NCBI GenBank assembly: GCA_037957365.1 | Contig: JARHVA010000666.1 | Location: 3,126,501 to 3,190,500, forward strand | Direction: 5' to 3' | DNA length: 64,000 nucleotides | DNA from: Torreya grandis | Lineage: Eukaryota > Streptophyta > Pinopsida > Cupressales > Taxaceae | Part shown: in pieces, positions 58,323 to 64,000 of the stretch | Position numbering within the stretch: the stretch's first letter is position 1 | Layout: every line of letters begins with the position of its first letter | Position numbers and translations under genes: made by a program | Notes under the pieces: model-generated | The model's input: the letters and a program-made list of their open reading frames with translations, nothing else | The model's database searches: none | Told to the model about the DNA's origin: nothing

Positions 58323-59523
58323 TGTTTTAACCTTTTAGGATTTAGCTTATGTAAATACTATATTTTATTAAAGGGTTGAGTAGATTAAATCAGGGAAATC
58401 ATATGCATAAATTAACCACTAATTTTTTATAGATTTTACTAGTTTTGATATTCTAAAAATAGTAATAAACATGTGTAAATAAATACTTATCTAGAAAACA
58501 CATTATATGAATGATCTAAATATTGGAAACTAAGATAAAATTAGGTCTAAGTATCATCAATTGGATAATTCCTCTTAGACAGTAGTGACACATTTGGATA
58601 GTAACATCATGTGGCTCTAGTGTCCTGATATTGGTGCTAGTGTCCTTTGTGCAGGACTATCCTAAACTTATGGGTGCACCTGTGTTTGGACTTACAGATT
58701 TTGTTCCTATGCACATGAATTTTTAAACTTTGTATTATGAATATAATGATTAATTTATGATGCAAACCCTAATCCTCTTTAAAATTAAGGTATGAGATAA
58801 AAATCATGTTCATTAGTAAGATAGGATAGAAATCCTCAGCACTACATTGTTAAGATAGTTGCCTACATACCAATACTTTGAGGAGGGATCAACCCCAATG
58901 TATTTCTCCCCACCTAATTATTGTTATAATTGTAAGTGATGCTAGTATGATAGTGGCCTTAAGTACCTTGAGTGTTCTTGAGATTAGAAATATGGAAGAT
59001 TTGATCCTAAAGATATTGTATATGGTAGTATGTAAAAGTAGGGCATAATAAGGATTGATAACCTTGATTTTGCTTAATTTATTTTGTGTTTGAATAGGTA
59101 TTTTCCATTTAATTTCTATCTAGCGGATAGAGTGTTAAAAGTCATGTATTGAATGTTATGTTGCTTATGCGGATAATAAATGATGTTTAGGCTAACCTTA
59201 GGAGAGTTTTACTTTTAAAAATATGTTTGTTTTATAAAGTTAGGGTGAAGGATATAGGCACCATTTTGGGTACACTAACACCACATGGCTCTAGTGTCCT
59301 TAATATGTCAGTAATGTCTAGATAACATAACATTGTGCATGAAGGGCCAGGATTGGGAAATGAGGGTATAGGATTGTGTTTGATTTGAAAAGATATGATT
59401 GTGTCCCACATAAAGGCTAGATAAGTGTGATAATAGGCTCTAGTATAGGTTTAGGGCTAATATAAGGATAAATATACTCAAGTATCACTCTTAGCACTCA
59501 AATACCACTTTTAGGTGATTACA
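58323..59523 (-). repeat. 5' LTR of element A
   Basis: 1201 bp, partner of 17543-18717. The bases left of 58323, read on the minus strand, give TTTGTTGAACCTGACTTACT as the primer-site position, unlike that of E or H. Confidence 0.85.
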
Positions 59524-59528
59524 ATTTG

Positions 59529-59690
59529 ATAAACAAGTGAAAGTGAAATCCTTATAGATCTTTGATCTAGTCCTCCTTTAGAATAAATATCATTAGAAAA
59601 AGGGACATCATAGTAAGTTTTATGCCTTATGGTTTAGTCCATACCAATTCTTTGAAATCCTACCCCTCTCTCACATGTGCCTCCAAAATG
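59529..59690 (+). pseudogene. Element F integrase, C-terminal part (continuation of 17102-17542)
   Basis: In the same codon phase as 17542 the frame reads DKQVKVKS, a degraded DLVLL block, then KKGHHSKFYALWFSPYQFFE. This is the standard gypsy integrase C-terminus (K.GDLVLL...KF..LW.GPY.I.E). The frame degrades near 59690 where sequence of G or its LTR begins. Confidence 0.8.
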
Positions 59691-60134
59691 GAATAGTAAC
59701 TTGTTCCCCACTATCCCATGTGACTCCACATGCTTCCAAGAGACTCTATATCAACTTTTAACTTTTCCTTCCACTCAAGATCATGAAGCCACTTAGAAAT
59801 TAGCCCCATATCCATTATTTTGTCATTTTTCACCTTAAAAAAATTATGTGCATCACAAAAGTCAACCACGTGTCTCCTTAGTGGAGTGGTAAGCCCCACT
59901 TCCACTCACATGCACTTACATTATGTAGATTCTTCCATGGGCCATGCCAACTCATTACAAGCCACATCACTGCTCCACATCTCCTGGGATCCACCACTTA
60001 GGACCCACCAGAAGCCCACATATTGGGACCCACCATGGGCCCCACTACCATGTCACCATGAATCGTGACTCGTGAATAGTGCTTCATGAATAGTGTTTAG
60101 ACTTGTCAAGGATGAGAGACCTCAATTCCCAATA
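59691..60134 (-). repeat. Candidate 3' LTR of element G
   Basis: It follows RNase H; on the minus strand it would start TATTGGGAATTGAGG after a purine-rich GTGGGATAA. It contains four imperfect GGTGGGTCC-type repeats (59985-60040, plus reading GGACCCACC) and CGTGACTCGTGAATAGTG repeats. No partner is in the window, so the limits are inferred. Confidence 0.4.
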
Positions 60135-60179
60135 TTATCCCACATTTCAAATACCTTGAAAGACCCAAAGGAACTATAC

Positions 60180-60700
60180 CAACATGATCTTAACATCTAG
60201 GGTCCAAGAGGCCCATAAACTCTGAACACCATCTAAACTTCTCTATGCTCATAGGCTTAGTCAGTGAATCTACAATATTCATCAAAGTCTCAACTTTTAT
60301 TAGCTTCACCCTACCATCCTCGACCTTGTTTCTCACAAAATGATATTGTACATCAATATGTTTGAATCTGGCATGAAAAGTCAAGTTCTTTGCTATGAAA
60401 ATAGCACTCTGATTATCATAATAAATTGTCACTACACCATGTTTCAACCCAATTCTGAACACAATCTCTTAATCCAAATAGATTCCTTATAGGCATGAGT
60501 ATCTACCATATACTCTACTTCTATATTTGATAAAGCAACCATAGTGTGTTGCTTACTCATCCAACTTATTGTACCATGAAATAATGTAAACACATCAGCA
60601 CTAATGGATCTTCTACTATCAACATCACCCACCCAATATAAATCCACATAACCAAGAATGTCAAGAGGATGCATGTCTCCAATCATGTTACTATGATAAC
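60180..60700 (-). pseudogene. RNase H of element G
   Basis: Two overlapping open segments: a VDLYWVGDVDSRRSISADVF part with TMVALSNIEVEYMV (copia SDADWAGD and STxEAEY blocks), then after a frameshift near 60450 IYYDNQSAIFIAKNL, KHIDVQYHFVRN and VDSLTKPMSIEKF. It ends the polyprotein. Confidence 0.85.
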
Positions 60701-60722
60701 ATAAGGAATACTCTAAGGTGCC

Positions 60723-61640
60723 CTACAAATATCTGAAGACCCATTTAACTGCATTCCAATGAACTCTACTAGGATTAGACATATAACAGGAAAGAACTCC
60801 CACTACTTGGCTAATGTTTGGTCTAGTATAGACCATAGCATACATCATAATTTTGACTACACTCTGGTGAGGTACTCTACTCATGTATTCCATCTCTAAT
60901 GGGGATGTAGGAAATTGTGTTATAGATAACTTCATTCCAACTAAAAAAGGAACACACAATGGTCTGTAATCCTACATGGTAAATCTCTGTAGAATAGAAT
61001 TCACATACTTACTCTGGCCAATCCATAGCTTTTTATTTTGTCTATTTCTCTTAATCTTCATCCCAAGAATGTGCCTTGCAACACCAAGATATTTCATCTC
61101 AAATTTTGCTGATAGTTGAGATTTAAGCTCTGAAATCAAAAAAAATCCATTGCCAATAAACAACATGTCATCAATGTATAAGGTAATAACTAGAAAATGA
61201 TCACCATCAATTTTGTAATAAACATAATGATCAAATTTAGACCACTCAAACCCTAAACTCAATACATATGTATCAAATTTTTGGTACCACATTCTAGGAA
61301 TCTGCTTGAGACCATACAAGGATTTCTTTAACTTTCATACCAAATTTATTTTACCTTTCACCATGTAGTACTCTGGCTATGTCATATAAATCTCTTACTC
61401 TAAATCACCATAAAGGAAGGCAGTCTTCACATCCATTTGCTTAATCTCTAAATCATGAGTTATTGTAATAGAAAGCAAGAATCTAATGGATGTCATTTTA
61501 ACAACAAGATAAAAAATCTCACCGTAGTCAACACCCTCAACTTGAGAGTATCCTTTTTCAACCAACTGAGCTTTATACTTCTCAACACTACCATCTAAAC
61601 CAATCTTTTTATTGAACACCCATTTTCATCCAATGGGCTT
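60723..61640 (-). pseudogene. Reverse transcriptase of element G
   Basis: The upstream segment has KAQLVEKGYSQVEGVDYGEIF and the KQMDVKTAFLYGDLE block. A second frame has MYGLKQIPRMWYQKFDTYVL, the catalytic LYIDDMLF at about 61165, and the MKYLGVARHILGMKI block. A last part (60723-60959) holds SVVKIMMYAMVYTRPNISQV. The catalytic aspartates are kept, but frameshifts near 61360 and 60965 break it. Confidence 0.85.
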
Positions 61641-62860
61641 ACATACTTCAAGTAATTATACAAGGTTCCATGTATCATTCTTCTTCAAAGTTGCCATCTC
61701 TTCCTCCATAGCAACCTTTTAGGACTCTGCATCATTCATACCCAAAGCTTCCTTTGTAGATCTTGGTTCATCAATGTTAGTACTCAAAGCAAATATACAT
61801 CTCCAATCACTAAGAGAATTCCTTTTTGGTGGTTAACTACACCTTGTAAACCTTCAAACAAGTTGAGGTGGAAGTTCTTATTTATCCAACTCCTCTTCTA
61901 AATATTTAGAGCTCAATGAGTTCTCCTCAACTTCTTGTCTCTCTTGTGGCCTCGAATTAACATTCTTAGGTGTAGGAGAAAGTTGAATCATGTCTTTCTT
62001 TTCTAATATCTCTGGCTATAGTGTAATAGAATAAGGCTTAGTCTCAACAAAAATAACACTCATATAATAGATTACCTTTTATGTTACCATATCCCAAAGC
62101 TTTTATCCTTTCACACCATAGCTATAATCGATGAAGATACATTTCACAACCTTGTTCTCCAACTTTATCTTCTTTTCCTTTGGCACATGTGCATATGCCT
62201 CACAACCAAAAACTCTAAGATGTCTCAATGAAGGATTTCATCTAGACCATGCCTCCATAGGAATTTTATCAACAATATTTGATGTAGGAGACATGTTGAT
62301 CAAGTAGCGAGCAGTGGCTACAGCATCGGCCCAAAACCTTTATTTCAGTCCAGCACTAATAAGCATACCCCTAGCCTTTTCCATCAAAGTCTTGTTCATT
62401 CTTTCTACATCTCCATTCTACTAAGGTGAATATGGATTTATCTTTTATCTCTATATATCACAATATTTATAGAATCTATCAAAATCATTAGAGTGAAACT
62501 CACCACCACTATCAAAATCATTAGAGCAAAGTTCTTTAAAATGATTGAAAACTTTAGATTTACTCTTTAGAAAATAAACCCATGTCCTTCTACTATAATC
62601 ATCAATAAATGAAACATAATATGTGGATTTCAAAATTGAAGGAACATTTTCAAGACCAAATACATCAGAATGAATAAGATCCAAAATAATACTAGATTTA
62701 TCAAAACTAGAGTAAAATTAAACGTGGTTATGTTTACAATAAACACAATGCTCACATAAATCAAATCAATATTGCAGTCAATCAAACATTCAACAAGGTT
62801 TTTAATCTTCAAGGCCCTAAGACCTTTTTCACCAATGTGGCCCCAAGTCTCTAGTGCCAT
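61641..62860 (-). pseudogene. Integrase of element G and integrase-RT linker
   Basis: The open segment 62451-62684 has MDLIHSDVFGLENVPS with the first Asp, SFIDDYSRRTWVYFLKSKSK and an FDSGGEF block where the second Asp is expected (DNGGEF altered). The 62630-62860 segment is the shifted frame upstream. The linker at 61641-62300 is heavily mutated but keeps traces of the copia integrase C-terminus. Confidence 0.7.
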
Positions 62861-63381
62861 AACATAGTCTTCTCTGTAGGTAATTTTAACTCCATAGAAT
62901 GAGCACCTTTAGGTACCCAAAAACCATGACCATCCTTTGACATAGAAATATTTTTATCCATCGAAAGGACCTCAAATGTAGTCTTCATAGAAGTATTATT
63001 ACACTCAATTATGCATGCATCAATCTTGTATAAAGTGCCAATCTTAATGCCTTTAGTTATCACCATAGCACCTCTAACCATCTTACACCTTGCCTCAAAA
63101 AATGAAACCTACACACCTACATCAATTAGTTTTCTCATATATAATAAATTACAAGATAGCCTTGGGATATGCAATACACCATCAAACCAATTAATTCTTC
63201 CATATGGAAATCTAATTTTGACTCTACCATGGCCAAAAATGGTAAGTTGAGAATCATCACCCAAGTACACCTTACTGCCATCAAAATCATCATACATAGA
63301 AAACCAATTTTTATTAGTAATCATATGAAAAGATGCACCTAAATCAATTAACCATGCATAATTACCTGCATGGGTTGCCAA
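62851..63381 (-). pseudogene. Protease and gag-pre-integrase of element G
   Basis: YAWLIDLGASFHMITNKNWF holds the protease active site (DSGAS changed to DLGAS, catalytic Asp kept). VYLGDDSQLTIFGHGRVKI and VLHIPRLSCNLLYMRKLID follow in the same frame. After a break, the 62851-63081 segment continues to the gag-pre-integrase LWH end. Confidence 0.8.
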
Positions 63382-64000
63382 GGATGCAATGAAACCTTCA
63401 CCACCTTCCTTCTCAAATTTTGAATATGAATCATACTTCTTATATTTCTTCTTTTCTTTACACTTTGATCAATAGTGACCATGCTTCCAATAGTTCCAGC
63501 ATCTCACCTTGTTCTTTTTAGAAGACTTGGATCTCCCCTTAGACTTGGATCTAGACTTTTCTTACTTCTCATTCCTCTTGCATATTTATTTAGATCTTCC
63601 ATAAATATTCAGGGCCTCTTTAGCACTAATAGAATCTTTCCTTCTCATTTTTTAGAAAGCAAGGAACCTACAACATCCTCAATTTTCAAATTTATATAAT
63701 TACTTCCTATAGCCATCACAAGATAATCCCACGAGTCAGGAAAAGAACAAAGAAAAATTTGGCATCTCTCTTCCTCATCCATGTTAACACCAAATGATAC
63801 TAATTGAGCCACTAGCATAGTAAATGCTTCCAAGTCGTCTACAATTTATCCACCTTCTTCCATTCTTAAAGAATATAATTTCTTTCTTAAGAAAATCTTA
63901 TTAATAAGAAACTTAGCTTGGTATATCTCACCTAGTTTCATCCATAACTTATTTACTATAGTCTCTTTGTGGACATTAATTAGTATTGAATCTGTCAAGC
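63382..64000 (-). pseudogene. Gag of element G (partial)
   Basis: The open segment 63645-63833 (LVSFGVNMDEEERCQIFLCS then FPDSWDYLVMAI) is the copia gag core. Downstream, at about 63465-63507, there is a CCHC knuckle in which the second Cys reads Tyr (CWNYWKHGHY, then SKC after a stop). The N-terminus is beyond the window. Confidence 0.75.

Larger units (their letters stand above)
17543..59523 (-). mobile_element. Element A: gypsy-type gag-protease retrotransposon, 42 kb span with nested insertions
   Basis: The LTRs at 17543-18717 and 58323-59523 are direct repeats (TGTTTTAACC...GATTACA) flanked by the 5-bp target duplication ATTTG (17538-17542 and 59524-59528). A minus-strand polypurine tract abuts the left LTR. 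Removing nested B and D leaves about 8 kb, with gag-protease but no readable RT or integrase. The LTRs are visibly more diverged from each other than those of E or J, in agreement with A being an outer, older layer. Confidence 0.85.
59691..64000 (-). mobile_element. Element G: Ty1/copia retrotransposon, right-truncated by window
   Basis: The minus-strand order is gag, zinc knuckle, protease, integrase, RT, RNase H, reading from 64000 downwards. The family differs from J (protease LIDLGASFHMI, RT YIDDML). The 5' LTR lies outside the window. A 3' LTR is likely at about 59691-60134. Frames contain many stops. Confidence 0.85.

Noticed and set aside
1..64000. Cellular protein-coding genes
   Set aside because: All convincing translated segments belong to retroelement proteins or retroelement-associated unknown frames; no exon-intron gene could be supported.

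Overview
The window is nuclear DNA of a large-genome seed plant, made almost entirely of old, nested LTR retrotransposons. I found no cellular gene, rRNA, functional tRNA gene or CRISPR array. The long, decayed elements with stops dominated by C-to-T/G-to-A changes fit a slowly turning-over, heavily methylated genome such as a conifer or other gymnosperm. That placement is inference, because no host gene is present to prove it. Letters below are my own names for the elements.

Left part (1-17101). Element I (minus strand, Ty3/gypsy, Tat-like) runs from before position 1 to 13883. It has very long LTRs (2.6 kb visible repeat, probably about 5.4 kb) that carry a decayed reading frame of their own. 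Its order is gag, protease, an extra archaeal-type RNase H placed before reverse transcriptase, RT, RNase H, integrase. It abuts element H (minus), of which one LTR (15938-17101), a primer site and a leader full of GACGTC-type palindromes remain.

Middle (17102-59690) is a Russian-doll stack. The oldest layer, F, is a plus-strand gypsy integrase split into 17102-17542 and 59529-about 59690. The two halves rejoin in frame when element A and one 5-bp ATTTG duplication are removed. A (minus, 17543-59523, mostly nested DNA) has gag-protease but no recognisable polymerase. Inside A sit B (minus, 18959-22700, gag-only, duplication GTAAA) and D (27447-57768). D is a non-autonomous element with an unknown long ORF, and its left end is an LTR in inverted orientation. 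D was hit by J (plus-strand Ty1/copia, 28142-34953, duplication AGTTC), by a 275-bp palindromic short element (35820-36094, duplication AGGAATT) and by E (minus-strand Tat-like Ty3/gypsy, 37340-52241, duplication ATTAC). E is the best-preserved autonomous element: its integrase DDE and RT YVDD motifs are still readable and it has a second RNase H after the first.

Right part (59691-64000) is G, a minus-strand Ty1/copia element whose gag end runs off the window.

The elements act as parasites rather than a pathway. E, H, B and D share a primer-binding-site consensus (TGGCAYRCTCRGTGGGAC), so an E-like element may have supplied enzymes to the gag-only or polymerase-less B and D. The least-explained features are the ORF inside the LTR of I, the two different positions of the second RNase H (I versus E), the inverted-LTR end of D, and the recurrent ACYGACGTCRGT palindromes in H and E.
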